A stretch of DNA of 64,000 nucleotides, from contig NC_061473.1 of assembly GCF_022581195.2 (NCBI RefSeq), forward strand, positions 7,006,001 to 7,070,000, given 5' to 3'. The notes beneath the pieces are model-generated. The model saw only the letters and a list, made by a program, of their open reading frames with translations. It made no database searches and was not told the DNA's origin. A program made the position numbers and the translations under genes. Shown piece by piece: positions 33,411 through 45,445 of the stretch (its first letter is position 1; every line of letters begins with the position of its first letter). This DNA is from Helicoverpa zea. Taxonomy: Eukaryota > Arthropoda > Insecta > Lepidoptera > Noctuidae.

Positions 33411-34154
33411 TGGATGAAGAAAAGTTAATTTTATTAATTAGTAACTATCCAGAGCTATATGATTTACAAAATGAAAACTACATGAATGTTATGAGAAAAA
33501 TAACATTTGGCAAGAGATTGCAAAGGAGGTTGGCGTGAAGGGTAGGCACGGGTATCTAATTCATCGATAACCAAAACAATTACCGCACGTAAAAAGAACA
33601 TACAAAAGCAAAGTCCATCAGTTGCCCAGGTGCTGAATAATTATTTGGATCGATCAAGTGCAAGATTAGAGAGTCAGACAGAAAATCCTATCAAATCTTT
33701 TTTTAAAGCCATGGCTGATACAGTGATAACTTTGCCATCTGATTTGCAAATAAAAGCTAAAAACAAAGTATTTGCCATAGTCTCAGAGTTAGAATATGAA
33801 AATTTTCAAAGAAAGACGACATCATCCAAAGACCAAGCTTCGGTGTTAACAAATTCATCACATGTTTCCTGCGACTTTGAAAAACAACTTTTTAATCCAA
33901 GTACATCTACCAGCACTCAAGGATTAACCCTCAATCAAGCCCAAAAACTTCAAACAGATTCTGAGAATATTGGTTTAGATTCAGATACTTGTATAAGTCT
34001 TCTAAATGAAGATAACAACACATCTCAAAGTGTCCTGCAGCCTAATGCCAACGAATGTATTTTAACTTCCGATGGCGTACTACAAAATGTATTGTTTATA
34101 ACTATTTCCGTAATTGTTTTACTTTTTGTTTCGATTCTACAACATGTAATTTAA
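33411..34154 (+). pseudogene. MADF-BESS gene remnant
   Basis: Starts MDEEKLILLISNYPELYDLQ; a one-base frameshift near 33505 precedes IWQEIAKEVG. The rest of the MADF domain is lost or scrambled. A BESS-like motif follows in an open frame (PIKSFFKAMADTVITLPSDL, QIKAKNKVFAIVSELEYENF). It may be the accessory gene of another Harbinger element whose transposase is not visible nearby, or a host MADF-BESS retrocopy. Confidence 0.7.
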
Positions 34155-34556
34155 TTTACACACATCCTGAAATTAGTTTGTTCAGAATCGTTTACTGAAT
34201 CGATTTATATCATTTTTAATATAGGTAATTTTTTATCCCAAAAATAATTAAAACTCCGGAAATTATTTTCACAACTCTGTATAGTCAAAACAAATTCAAA
34301 TAGACCGTAACTCTTCCATCATTCAATACAAAATAAAGAAAAATAAACCTTATTCCAAGACTGTTAACTTGTTAACCAAGATTGTAAACTTAGCAATTTG
34401 AGCACGCACACACTAACAGGTACTGGACAAAGGACACCGATAAGTTCGTACTTATCTTCGTACCTTTTCTCCTGCAAACTAAAAGCCCTGCTTAGAGCAA
34501 GATAACAACAATGCACCACCGCTTGCGCGGCTACGATGAAAGCTAACATAGTAGTG
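34155..34556. other. Unassigned stretch
   Basis: No recognised coding or repeat sequence. Confidence 0.4.
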
Positions 34557-34558
34557 AT

Positions 34559-34770
34559 AATGGTACTGAATACAAAAACAATAATTTTGATTCCTACTTA
34601 AAGACACATGGGATACTGCACCAAACGTCTAATGCTTATACTCCTGAGCAGAACGGTCTCAGTGAGAGAATGAATAGAACTTTAATCGAGCGGGCTAAAT
34701 GTATGATTTTAAATGCTGAATTGCAGGAAACATTCTGGGCAGAAGCGGTAGCTAAAGCTACATACATCTA
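34559..34770 (+). pseudogene. Ty1/copia integrase fragment
   Basis: NGTEYKNNNFDSYLKTHGIL, then NAYTPEQNGLSERMNRTLIE and AELQETFWAEAVAKATYI: the C-terminal part of the copia integrase core, including the catalytic Glu region (QNGLSER). A stop follows at once and a DUF4817-type transposon begins. It may belong to the same copia element as the RT at 49.6 kb, but the intervening coding part is missing. Confidence 0.85.
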
Positions 34771-34838
34771 ATAGTCACGCGCGGGCAATATTAGTGGAAA
34801 GAAGTTACGCAGTGTTATCAAATATTTTTGCGCGTGCA

Positions 34839-35914
34839 ATGTCTTTCCAATACAGTAATGTTCAGTATACCGAAATGGTGAGGACTTTGGCATTGTGTGG
34901 TGATAATGTGGCTCTAGCTTGCAGAACATTTAACCAAAGGTATGGTACAAGAGTGGCCCGCAGGACAATGTTAGCTGCTACTCAGCGACTTCGCGACCAC
35001 GGCACGTTCCGTCCAAGCACAGCCATCGACAGGAGCCAACGTGCGTACACGTTCTCGTCTTCAAAATAAAATCCTGGACTATTTCGATGAGAATCCCCAT
35101 GCAAGTACCCGAGAAGCAGCGCCATACTTTGACTGTAGTCATATGCATGTGTGGAGAACACTTCGTGGTGATAAAAAACACCCATTCCACCTCAGAAGAT
35201 GCCAGGAATTGACTCCAAACGATTACGAACCACGTTTGCAGTTCAGCCGCTGGTTATTAGAAAATTGGCAACGGAACATAATTTGGACAGACGAAAGTAC
35301 ATTCACACGCGTGGGGATGTACAATCAACATAACACACATTTGTGGATGCACGAAAATCCTCACGCATGCAGAGTGGATTCCTTCCAACACCGTTTCTCG
35401 GTTAACGTCTGGGCCGGTATTATTGGTACACACATATTGGGGCCAGTCTTCTTACCAAGAATAACAGCAGACGCATATCTACTGTTTTTACGAGAAACTC
35501 TACCTACGCTGCTAGAAGACGTTCCTTTTATTCATTTACAAGAGGTTTTCTAGCAACACGATGCGCGAAGGTGCCACTGCCCAATCACTAGAAGTGTTCG
35601 GCAGCACCTTGATGAAGAGTATGGAGAGCGCTGGATCGGTCGCGGCGGCCCTGTCCAGTGGCCCCCCAGATCAGCTGATTTGACGCCTCTTGACTTTTTT
35701 TGTGGGGACGAATTAAATCATTAGTTTATTTTAATGACACTACAAGTGCCGAGGACCTAAAAATAGGATAGTGAACGCTTTTCAAATAGTGAGAAATGAC
35801 ACTGAAGGGCTTTCTAAATTTAAACATCAATTAAGAAAAAGGACATTAAAATGTATTGAACAAGGTGGTGGACATTTTGAAAGTGTTTTAAAAAGACATC
35901 GTATGAGTGTTTAG
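34839..35914 (+). pseudogene. IS630/Tc1-mariner-like transposase (DUF4817 type), copy C
   Basis: The most complete of three copies. N-terminal HTH (YTEMVRTLALCGDNVALACR), frameshift near 35045, second HTH (NPHASTREAAPYFDCSHMHV), then the catalytic core: IIWTDESTFTRVGMYNQH, HRFSVNVWAGIIGTHILGPV, a stop at 35551 just before QHDA, GERWIGRGGPVQWPPRS, ADLTPLDFF, and a C-terminus to a stop at 35914. The pattern is DD-x-D as in IS630/Tc1/mariner relatives. Two to three lesions make it inactive. Confidence 0.87.
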
Positions 35915-36240
35915 GCAATCAGATGGCGGACGTCATTTTCTTATAATTTGATATGGGTGTCAATTTTGAGTTAAATTGGGGTGCTAGTTACGAAAAAGCC
36001 ATCCTTTTTGAAATCCAAGATGGCGGATGTCATATTCTTTCAATTTGATATGGGTGTCAATTTTGAGTTAAATTGGGGTGCTGGTTACGAAAAAGCCATC
36101 CTTTTTGAAATCCAAGATGGCGGATGTCATATTCTTTCAATTTGATATGGGTGTCAATTTTGAGTTAAATTGGGGTGCTGGTTACGAAAAAGCCATCCTT
36201 TTTGAAATCCAAGATGGTGGACTTTTTGATATGGGATGGG
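35915..36240. repeat. 97-bp tandem repeat
   Basis: TTTGATATGGGTGTCAATTT recurs at 35947, 36044 and 36141, exactly 97 bp apart, with a partial fourth unit near 36214. Units contain AAAAAGCCATCCTTTTTGAA and AATCCAAGATGG. It lies between copy C of the DUF4817-type transposase and the gypsy remnant. Confidence 0.93.
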
Positions 36241-36261
36241 ATGGGATGCTTGTAACGAAAA

Positions 36262-37752
36262 TTATTTTTGTATACAGTCTAACCCAATTAAGTCATAGTC
36301 AAAGTTGTATTCATCTATTACAAATATATAATTCTGATTTTCTATTTCGAAAATTTTATTTTTTAGAGTTACCATTCCTATCGACTTTTTAACGCCATTA
36401 GCTGTTTTTAAGCCTGCCTTTTTATCATAAGTAGGTATTTTTGTTAAAGATAATAACCTTGAATTTATTAAAAACACATTAGATCCTGAATCATAGATTC
36501 CTGTTGTTTCCAAAGTGTAATTTATTAGTAATTTAATTTTTATTACTGGAGGCATTATTAGTTTTTTGGATCAATTTCATTTAATTCTATCTGCAATTCC
36601 GAATTATTAACACTTCTTATCTGGTCTTCTTTTGGCTTATCATTAGTTTTAATTTTGAACCAGCACTGGGATTCAGGATGGTAGCGTACACCTTTATTCT
36701 CTTTTTAACAAATTTCACATGGACTAACCGACAGCTTAACATTTTTGTCTTTAATTTTACTTTCCAAAGTTCCTATCTTTTTATCAAAATCTTTTTTGTT
36801 TACCATATGCTATAAACACCTTAAATTTTTGAACAAGTCTTTAGTTTCTTTTAAACTATTTCTATCAATCTTATCAGCAATAAAGTTTGGTAATCCTGTT
36901 GCAATTAAATCAATAAGGGTGACTTTATCAATGGTCTTGTTTATTTCTAAGAGTAGTCTCTCTTTTTTATTGCGTATTCTAATAACGAACCCTGTTTATA
37001 TTTAAATAACATTGCATACCTGATCGGTGACCAACCTTTATCTGCGAATGTTTCACAAAAGTTTTTTTTTCCACATTGTCTATTTCGAATTTATTGAGTG
37101 CTTTATGAGCATAGAGCTATGCCAGTCTCACGTTGAGACTGGCATGAACTGGCACGAATTTATAGAATATTCGTGTTGAGACTCTCAACACGAATATTCT
37201 ATAAATATTTAGGTTATTTACAACTTCAATTTTCTTTACATCTTCTTCGATTTCCAAACGTGCACATTCTGCTTCAAATATAGTCATCCACTGCGACACA
37301 TTAGTAATCTTGCTATTGAATTTATCTATAACAATTTTTTCTGCAACTTTCGCCATTTTAAAAGATATTGGTGAATCTTTCTTTACTTCAGAGAGGTTTT
37401 CCATGATTCTAACAAGAGATTTTTCTGACAATTCTGTAGTAGAACTTTGAAGTTTTGTTTGTTCCTCCAATATGTATCCCATAAATTGTTTATTTCCATC
37501 TTCATCACAATAAATAGCCTTCATCTCTGGGTTCACAGATATCCAGACCTGTCGCTTTTCATGTCGTTTTTGTAATGTAGTTTTTACTTACTTTGGGTTT
37601 GTGTTATCTTATCATGTAATTTAACAGGTTGTAACCTTTCTGGGATCGCATAGGTGTGGCCTTCTATATCCGTGATTGACGTTACGCAAATGATCTCGTT
37701 TTTACATCGTCACTGGCTTTCACCATGAACTCGAATCTTAATTTTTCCATTA
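36262..37752 (-). pseudogene. Ty3/gypsy-type gag-protease, copy 1
   Basis: Read leftward: Gag from MEKLRF near 37750 with a small deletion/frameshift near 37590, then MNPEMKAIYCDEDGNKQFMG to FNSKITNVSQWMTIFEAECA. Hairpin-type rearrangements break it at 37120-37205. Gag continues with FCETFADKGWSPIRYAM (about 37010-37060), a knuckle-like CEIC...YHPESQCWF near 36690, and a protease with IYDSGSNVFLINSRLL (36450-36500). A second copy of the 5' half lies at 57124-58068. Integrase and RT are not present; the tandem array starts right after. Confidence 0.8.
37120..37205. repeat. Two local palindromes in gypsy gag copy 1
   Basis: TGCCAGTCTCA / TGAGACTGGCA (37120-37144, 3-nt loop) and a 23-bp arm palindrome with a 1-nt loop (37159-37205, left arm starting TTTATAGAATATTCGTGTTG). 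Neither exists in the sister copy near 57170-57195, which has the simple sequence. Confidence 0.92.
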
Positions 37753-38018
37753 TTCTTTGTAACCAGCTATAAAAATGTTGTTTTATAATGTGTTAATTAT
37801 CCTTGGATATGGAGGTAAACCTAGAACCACATGTGTTGCTCTGAAAGAGTGGAGGTTTATTTATTAAATCACTTCTTAACAAAACTTTTACATAACATAC
37901 TTATCACAAAACTTTTATTTAACTTACCTGAAAGAGAAACAACATTTAAAGCTATTGCTTTACCTCACGTTTCTTAAAATAATGAACTTAATTCAACTTA
38001 ACCTTAAATCTTAACTTA
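37753..38018 (-). other. Untranslated leader of gypsy copy 1, left of the LINE
   Basis: Leader upstream of gag (minus strand) with a plausible intron: donor-like CAG|GTAAGTTAAATAAAAG near 37925. Continues at 43231-43306 on the other side of the LINE. Nearly identical to 57760-58068. Confidence 0.6.
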
Positions 38019-41000
38019 TTTTTTTTTTTTTTATAATTTTTAATGGCATGGCCCTCTAGCCTTTGTGCCAAATCTTCATTTTGATATATATATATTTTCC
38101 TTTGTTTATTTGTTATCATATCTTCTGTTTTTCTCATATTTTTCCAATGGTATTTTTAATATATTTATATAGCGGCATAAAGCAGTCTTTTCTTTGCAGC
38201 AATACGTTGAGGCGGCGGGATTCAATATTTGTTGACATTTCATCATTTATGTCACAAAGCTCGCTTGCAAGTATTAGTCTTTGGAGGTTATATTCTTCAC
38301 AAGTAAATATAATATGTTCTGGTGTTCCTGGAAACTTTCGACAAGCAGTGCATGTCGCATCTTCAATTATGTTGAGTCTACTCAAATGAGCGGGAGCGGT
38401 GTTATGCCCAAACCTGAGTCTGTTCAGTGTTGTAATGAAGTCTCTACTCGCAATCTTTAGCTGATAATACCAGGATTTTCTAGGTAAGTCCGTTTGTATG
38501 CTTCCATACCATTTTCCTTTCTGTTCTTGGTCTTTTTTCCAAAATCTTCTCCATACTTCATTTATATCCTTATTGATGTCAGTATAATAATCAGTAAAAG
38601 GAGTCTTAACCACAATACTTACATCTATTGAATTAGTTCCATTATATGCAGCTTTATCAGCAATTTCATTTCCACTAATGCCTCTATGCGAAAAAATCCA
38701 CATAAAAAATACTTCTTTTCCTATACTACTTAGACTATTTATAAGAGTTTTAATTTTTAAAAGCAAGTAATTTGATTTAAAGTTGATATTTAAACCTTTT
38801 AAACTATTGATTAAGCTTAGAGAATCAGTAAGGATTAAGAAATATTTACACTTTTCTAAAGACTCAATGTGCTTTAATGCTTCTAAAACTGCATATGCCT
38901 CAGCAGTAAATATACTAGAACTATTATCTAACACAAAACTTTGTACAAAATTAATCTGAGGGTCATAAACAGCACTACGAACATGAGACTCTCCTTTGCT
39001 CCCATAAGTATATATTTTATAATATTCCCTATTGTGATCTAAAAAATTAAGAAGGTCTTGATTGGTGCAAACTGAAGCATCAATAGATCTTGGTAGTTGG
39101 AATAAAATATGAAATTGTGTTGAATAGCATGGCCATAAAGAATCAGAAAATACTTTACTAAAGTTGTTTTTTATTCTCAGGAGTATTTGGGAAAGTTCTG
39201 GATATTGATGGCAAAGAAGATCCTCACCGGTTATCTCAGGAGCACTAGATTGAACAGCGTAAGGCAAAATTTTCTTCATTACTAGTTGATTGTCAGAGGA
39301 TAATAATTTTAAACAAAAGCGTTGAGCTAAAAGTAATCTGCGGAGTGATAATGGCATTATTGCTGTTTCTACTTCCATAGCTCTAATAGGTGTAGAACAC
39401 ATAGCACCTGATATGATCCTAAGACCCTTATTTTGTATTACATCTAATCTATCTACAAACTAACTGTTAATATTAATATAAGCAAGGCAACTATAGTCAA
39501 AGTGACTTCGCACAATAGATTTGTACAAAATTGTAAGGGTTTTAGGGTCTGCACCCCATGAAACACCGGCTAAACATCGCAGTATGTTGAGACCCTTTAG
39601 GGAATTTTGGGCAATGTATCTTAAATGATACTCGAAAGAAAGTTTCTTATCTACAATTATGCCTAAAAACTTATATCTATCTGTTTGAGGAATAATTTCA
39701 TTGTTAAATGTTATATTAGTTCTAGGTGAATCCTGGCCAAAAACTATAACTCTACTTTTAGAAGTATTAATTTTGAGGTCCAAATTATTATAATATATAT
39801 GTAATTTCGTTAGAGCATCATTTAAGATACATGCAGCTTGTTCCAAATGTCTATTTTTACAGTAAAAAATAAGATCATCTGCAAATTGCAGTACATTTAC
39901 ATCAGGATTATTTACATATTTACAAATTTCGCTACAGTAAAGATTAAAAAGTAAAGGGGATAATACTGCCCCTTGCATTGTGCCTTTTGACGCAGTTCTA
40001 GGTCCATGAATAATATTATTATGTCTAACATATAAAGTTCTATTATTTAAAAAATTAAAGATCCATTTACATATAAGACCGGGTATACCAAGTTTTGATA
40101 GAGTTTTAACTAAAATTCCTGGTTGTACACTATCAAAGGCTCCTTGAACATCTAAAAACACACATATTACACTTGACTTACTATTTTTCGCATGTTTCAG
40201 ATCGGAGACAAGTGAAACAAAGCTGTCTGCACAACTTCGCCCTCGTCTGAAGCCATATTGAACATTTGGCAGTATGTCATTGTGTTCAACAAACCAATCA
40301 AGCCGAGTTTTTATCATGTTCTCAAATATTTTACCTAGACAAGATGATAATGAAATAGGTCGGTAGGAATTAGCATTATCAGGAGGCTTATCTGTCTTTA
40401 AAATAGGTATTACACATTGAGTTTTCCAAGACTCAGGAATAATCTGTTCAATCCATAAGTTATTAAGAATGTCTAAGAAAAGTTTTTGGACTGACTGATG
40501 AAGTTTTTTAATTAAAATATAAGGAAAACCATCTAATCCAGGTGTTGTATCTTTACGTGAATTTAAAGATGCAGAAAATTCCTGAAATGAAAACTTTTCT
40601 AAGAGAAATTTCGTATTTTCATTATCATTATGAATATTAAAATATTTTTCTAAGTTAGGGACCTCTAGGCCCTTATCTGACAATTTATCTAAAAAGGAAT
40701 TAATGAATGTATCAGAATATGACTTATTATTAATCTTTCTACTGTGTTTAAACATTTTAATTTGATTCCAAATTTTGCTAATGGGAGTTGTCCTATTGAA
40801 ACTATTACATAAATTATTCCATCCATTTTTCCTTTCCTCAGCAATTGTCTTTTTCTTTACTGCATCTAACCTCTTGTAATGAATGAAATTTTCAATAGCA
40901 GGATTCTTCCTATAATATTTTAGTGCCTCATAGGAATTAATAACACTTTGTTTACACTTATCATTCCACCATGGTACAGGAAGTTTACTTTTATAATTAG

Positions 41001-43230
41001 ATGTTCGAACAAACTTAGGAATGCATGTATCTTTTAACAAGTTAAGTTTATCACAGAAAAGATTATATACTTGTAAAGGGTCTTTATCAACCATATTTAC
41101 ATTACTAAAAAAGTCTTTTGAAAGCTCACAATACTGCTTCCAATCTGTCTTATTATATAGATATTTTTCTGTGGGAGGATTTACTTTGTATTTATCTACA
41201 CTCAGTAATATAGAAGTAATTGTTGGAAAATGGTAACTACCCATATTATTATCATAAACTGACCATTCACAAAGTGGAGCAATACAAGGACTGACAAAAG
41301 TAACATCTATAGCAGATGGATTACGATTTGGATATTGAATAGTTGTATAATTACCATCATTAAGTATACATAAATTAGAGTCATCAATAATGTCATAAAG
41401 CTGCTGTCCACGACCTTTTGTAGATACACAGCCAAAGGCAATATGATGTGCATTAAAATCACCACTAATAAAAACAGGAGAAGGTAATGAATTAATTATA
41501 TTTCGTAATCTGTTAATTCTAATGTGCCCACTTGTAGGAGGGGAATAAACACACAAAATGGAAAGTGTACCATGTTCTGTAGTTAACAATATAGCTATGC
41601 TTTGTAAATCTTCATAAAATTGAGTATCTAACTGTGTATACTTTAAAAAAGGACGGATTAGTATTGCTACACCCCCATGGTTATTAATTGCATTACGGAA
41701 ATGTAAATTGTATCCAGGAATATTAAATAATCTGTTGTTTTTAAACCATGTTTCATTTAGAAGACAGATATCAATATTTTCATTTGCTAAAAAATCTATT
41801 AATAAGGGCTTTTTATTATATGCGCTTTGTATATTGAACTGTGCTATTCTTAACTGTGACTGTGATAAGGTGCTATTTATATCCATAAACTTAGGAAAGG
41901 AATTTATGTAACGAGTCCCATCACCCTTATTGCTAATTTCAAGTATAGTGCGAATAATTGCTGAGTTTAAATCTGTTTTATTTATTAATTGCTCTTTTAA
42001 ATTAATTTGAGGAACTTGTGTAGTGGGAACTACAGGTAATTTATTAATCTTAGAAGTAGAGCTACTATCTACCTTATGTGCAGATGAAGCTGCAGGTTTA
42101 TTTACATTTTGTACAATTTTATTTTCAGGTGTGGTTTTAATTATATTATTATCTACAACATATTTTGTTTTTTTATTTACATTTTCAGTTATAGATGGAA
42201 AATTCTGCTCATATTTCTTTATGTCAACAACACTTGAATAAGTAATTTTGTTGCGTTTTTCTAACATTTTTTGAATTTTAATGGGACAAGATCTAGATAC
42301 ACCCAAATGGGCTCCCCTGCAGTTGGCACAGCAGAGCTCATTAGGCTTGTCACATTCTGTGTATAAGTGCTCTCCAGCACAACAACTACAGCGTTGCTTA
42401 CCATTACAAACTCTAGCCGAGTGATTAAACTTAAAACAGCGGTAACATTGCTGCAGAGGCGGAACATAATCAAATACCCTATACGAGAATAGATCGTACT
42501 GTACACTATCAGGGAGATTATTAGACAGAAAGGTCAAACTAACAGTTTGTAGAGGAACTCGCTGCTGCCCAACCTTCTTTGTAAAACGTCGTATTACAAT
42601 AATTTCAAAGTGAGAGGAAAGCTTGGAGTATAATTCCTTGGTGGAGATATTAGTAGGTACAAAACGGATTACTCCTGTTTTCTCTATTTGGGCTGCCGGT
42701 ATAAATGCTTTTAAATTGTACTTTTTCAAAAAAACAGTGTTGGCTATAAAGTTGTTAGCCGTGTTCGCCAGTTTAAATACGACAACAACCTTATTCGAGT
42801 TGACTCTCTGCAGAGTCACCACACCCTTTATTTCCGTTGTGAAAATATGGTTCAGGTAAATTGGGCTCTTGTTTCCAATTCGCTCCTTTTTATCCTGAGA
42901 CTCAACATAAACTTTAAATTCGGTATTGGTTGAATGTTCTGGGTATTGCCTTATATAATTAGGCTTCAAAAAAGGAGCAAAATTACTACTTTCCTGTTGC
43001 CGCTGTTGCTGCTGCTCTGGCTCTGGATCTATTTGCCGCTTAGCCGCCTTCTTGGAATGGGGTCCATCTGGACCCCCATCCACGTCACCATCCATCTAAA
43101 GACTGCTATTCTACTATTTTACAATAGTTTTCCACAATGTTTAAGCACAAATAACAAATAAATTTAATTAAAATTTTGGAGGATACTTTTAAAAGAACCG
43201 CGCTCTTCGAGTTTCCCGCCTTTTTCCCTG
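38019..43230 (-). mobile_element. Full-length LINE (I/Jockey-type), with poly(A) and target duplication
   Basis: A 5212-bp non-LTR retrotransposon on the minus strand. The 3' end is a poly(A) run (T-run at 38019-38032) and the 5' end is at 43230. A 12-bp target duplication, AATCTTAACTTA, is at 38007-38018 and 43231-43242. The same site is unoccupied in the sister gypsy copy at 57997-58008. Short 5' leader of about 135 bp. Confidence 0.95.
38134..43095 (-). pseudogene. LINE polyprotein: Gag zinc knuckles, endonuclease, RT, RNase H
   Basis: One frame from ATG 43093-43095 to a TAG at 39460-39462 (1211 aa) continues in the same frame for 441 more codons to 38134. Order: charged N-terminus; three CCHC-type knuckles (about residues 217-270: CYRCFKFNHSARVC, CSCCAGEHLYTEC, CCANCRGAHLGVSRSC). 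The APE-type endonuclease follows (RIAQFNIQSAYNKK, CLLNETW, SGDFNAHH). Next is the reverse transcriptase (GFRRGRSCADS, LQFADDLIFYC). After the stop comes RNase H (TAEAYAVLEAL, ILTDSLSLIN, SHRGISGNEIADKA). The first RNase H aspartate reads Tyr (IYTYGSKG where TDGS is expected). Gag and Pol are fused in one frame, where most relatives use two ORFs. Confidence 0.92.
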
Positions 43231-43306
43231 AATCTTAACTTATCTCACAAGTCTCCACAGATTAAAAATAGGTCACAGATAAATCATACAAACGGTACAG
43301 ACCAGG

Positions 43307-43812
43307 GTCGTTTCACTCAGTACATTTTAACTCCAGTACAAAATCGTGAATAGGGAATAGTTCGAACATTGGCTATAAGATGGCACCACATGTAATGCAT
43401 TTTGAACAAAATGATAAATACATATAGTAAGTAAGAAATTCATTTTTAATTATGATCTCAAATAATGTAAATAATGTTTTAAAAGCAAACTATTGCATAA
43501 AAAAGATGGAAATATCTAATTAGTATTTAACCGAAAATTGCAATTTATACCGCTTCGTTCTACTGTAGTATAGTATTAAGAGTAGTAGTAGTAGTAGTTT
43601 GACAATTTGTACGAATTTCCCTCTTGTTTGATCTTTGTATGATACTTAACATTATAAACGTAAAGATATCACTTATTTTATATAAATTTTAGTCTTAAAA
43701 GTCTTCGGGATGTGTAAATAATATAAAATAATTTTAGTGCGTACTTGTTGGAACGGAACGTCAACATCTCTGATCAAACTAATTACATGTGTCAATGTCA
43801 TGTTCAAAAACT
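43307..43812. other. Non-coding stretch
   Basis: No gene. A short (AGT)n microsatellite at about 43580-43600. A motif ATAGTTCGAACATTGGCTAT at 43358 resembles GTAGTTCGAACATTGCGCAA at 49429, possibly a shared repeat. Confidence 0.45.
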
Positions 43813-43815
43813 TTA

Positions 43816-44301
43816 AGGCCCCAGTACACGTTGGCCTGTGTTGGGCCAAGCTGTGCAATGCACAAATGTAGGCCACGATCAAATGGTGTTTACACATTGG
43901 CGCATGGCTCATTGCTGCCTGGCAAACCACTTGCGATGGACGTCGAGGTAGTTACGGCTGCGGCTGTTTATTTGTACAATACCATATATATTTATATTAT
44001 ACTACACTACTACATATATTTATATTATACTACACTGCTATACTTACTACTATATTTATTTTTACACGCAACACAAAAGTGTACTATCCTCAGCGGTCAG
44101 TGACGAACTAAACATTGGCCGAATGTGTAAACACCACACGCCAAGCTGGGCCAAGATTCCTTTGATGTGTGCCCAAAAAACCGACAACTCGCCGAATGCG
44201 CGCCAACCTTGACAAATATCCGCCAACCTGCACCAATACCCCGTGTACACATTGGTGATGGCGTGTATTGGCCGCACTTGGGCCAACGTGTACTGGGGCC
44301 T
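43816..44301. mobile_element. Harbinger-type MITE, 486 bp
   Basis: Inverted ends AGGCCCCAGTACACGTTGGC (43816) and complement ending at 44301, with target duplication TTA at 43813-43815 and 44302-44304. The interior is rich in TTGGCC/GGCCAA words in both orientations. Non-coding. It sits just 5' of the P-element gene. Confidence 0.9.
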
Positions 44302-44746
44302 TTACGTTTTTCTTTTTCATGGTGGTTTTCGCGTTATTTTGGATTTTCTCACGACGATTTGGCTTTTTTTATGGACTTTGGTGACTCTGTTACATTTCTT
44401 TGACCTCTGCTCTGTTTTGGACTCCGACAACTCTGTTTTTTATCCGAACCTGGCTACATTTCATGGACTCCGATTTGCTGCAATGGCGGCAGAAAAAAAA
44501 TGTTGTGTGCCAAATTGTGGTGAGTGAATAATAATAACTAATAGAATAAGAATAGGTTTTTTTATGTTGTTAATTTCTGAAGTAGGAAAGTAAATTTCTA
44601 CGATAATGTTAGATATCATTTGGGTATTTGGGTTAACCAATACTGGATCTTTCGGTTAATGTATCTTGTTATTTAATTTCTTTTAGGGAGAAAGGGCAAG
44701 CAAAGCCGCTGACAAAAGCGAGTTTAATAGTTAAATTTCAATTAAT

Positions 44747-45035
44747 TAGGGTTCCGTACCCAAAGGGTAAAACGGGACCCTATTGTTTTCGCTCCTCTGT
44801 CCGTCCGTCAGTCCGTCCCTCTGTCACCAGCCTGTATCTCATGAACCGTGATAGTTAGAGAGTTGAAATTTTCACAGATGTATTTCTGTTGCCGATATAA
44901 CAAAAAATACTTACTGAAAACTAGAATAAAATAAATATTTTGGGGGGCTCCCATACAACAAACGTGATTTTTTTGCTCATTTTTGCTCTGGAACCCTTCG
45001 TGCACGATTCCGACTCGCACTTGGTTTGTTTTTTA
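44747..45035. repeat. Lepidopteran GGGTTCCGTACCC repeat
   Basis: TTAGGGTTCCGTACCCAAAG, GGTAAAACGGGACCCTATTG, a (GTCC)n-like run, ATGAACCGTGATAGTTAGAG, GGGGGCTCCCATACAACAAA: diagnostic of a dispersed repeat very common in moths. Lies in an intron of the P-element gene. Confidence 0.8.
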
Positions 45036-45344
45036 CCTGAATCCCTTGTCATGGAATGATGATGAATGGTGTGAAAGATCTTGTATTGTGGTTTCATAAT
45101 TATACGTTGTTTTCAGGTTTGGCTAATGAAATTCTTCACCCTAACCCTAATAAAGATATTGATCGCTTTAGAACCTGGATGGTTGGAGGTGACATTTTGG
45201 GAAAGGATAATGAATACATTTTATATGTATGTATGTATATATTTTATTTATTATTGTCCATATATTCATATATATATATATTTCTTTTCTTTGCATGTAG
45301 ATAATATCTAATAACTGCACCTACCACTGCTATTTCCCCACCAC

Positions 45345-45445
45345 CCAAAGGTAGACTGGGAGAAAACGCCTAAGGCGTTAAGTCCGCCATTGTACTATTT
45401 GTGCAAAAAGTATTATAAATAAAATAAATAAATAAATAAATACAT
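45345..45445 (+). repeat. LINE 3' tail with AAATA repeats
   Basis: CCTAAGGCGTTAAGTCCGCC then TTGTACTATTTGTGCAAAAA, ending in (AAAT)n. This is the tail of a 5'-truncated LINE family common in Lepidoptera. In an intron of the P-element gene. Confidence 0.65.

Noticed and set aside
36078..36392. 104-aa ORF over the tandem repeat
   Set aside because: It is a translation of the 97-bp repeat and has no independent support.
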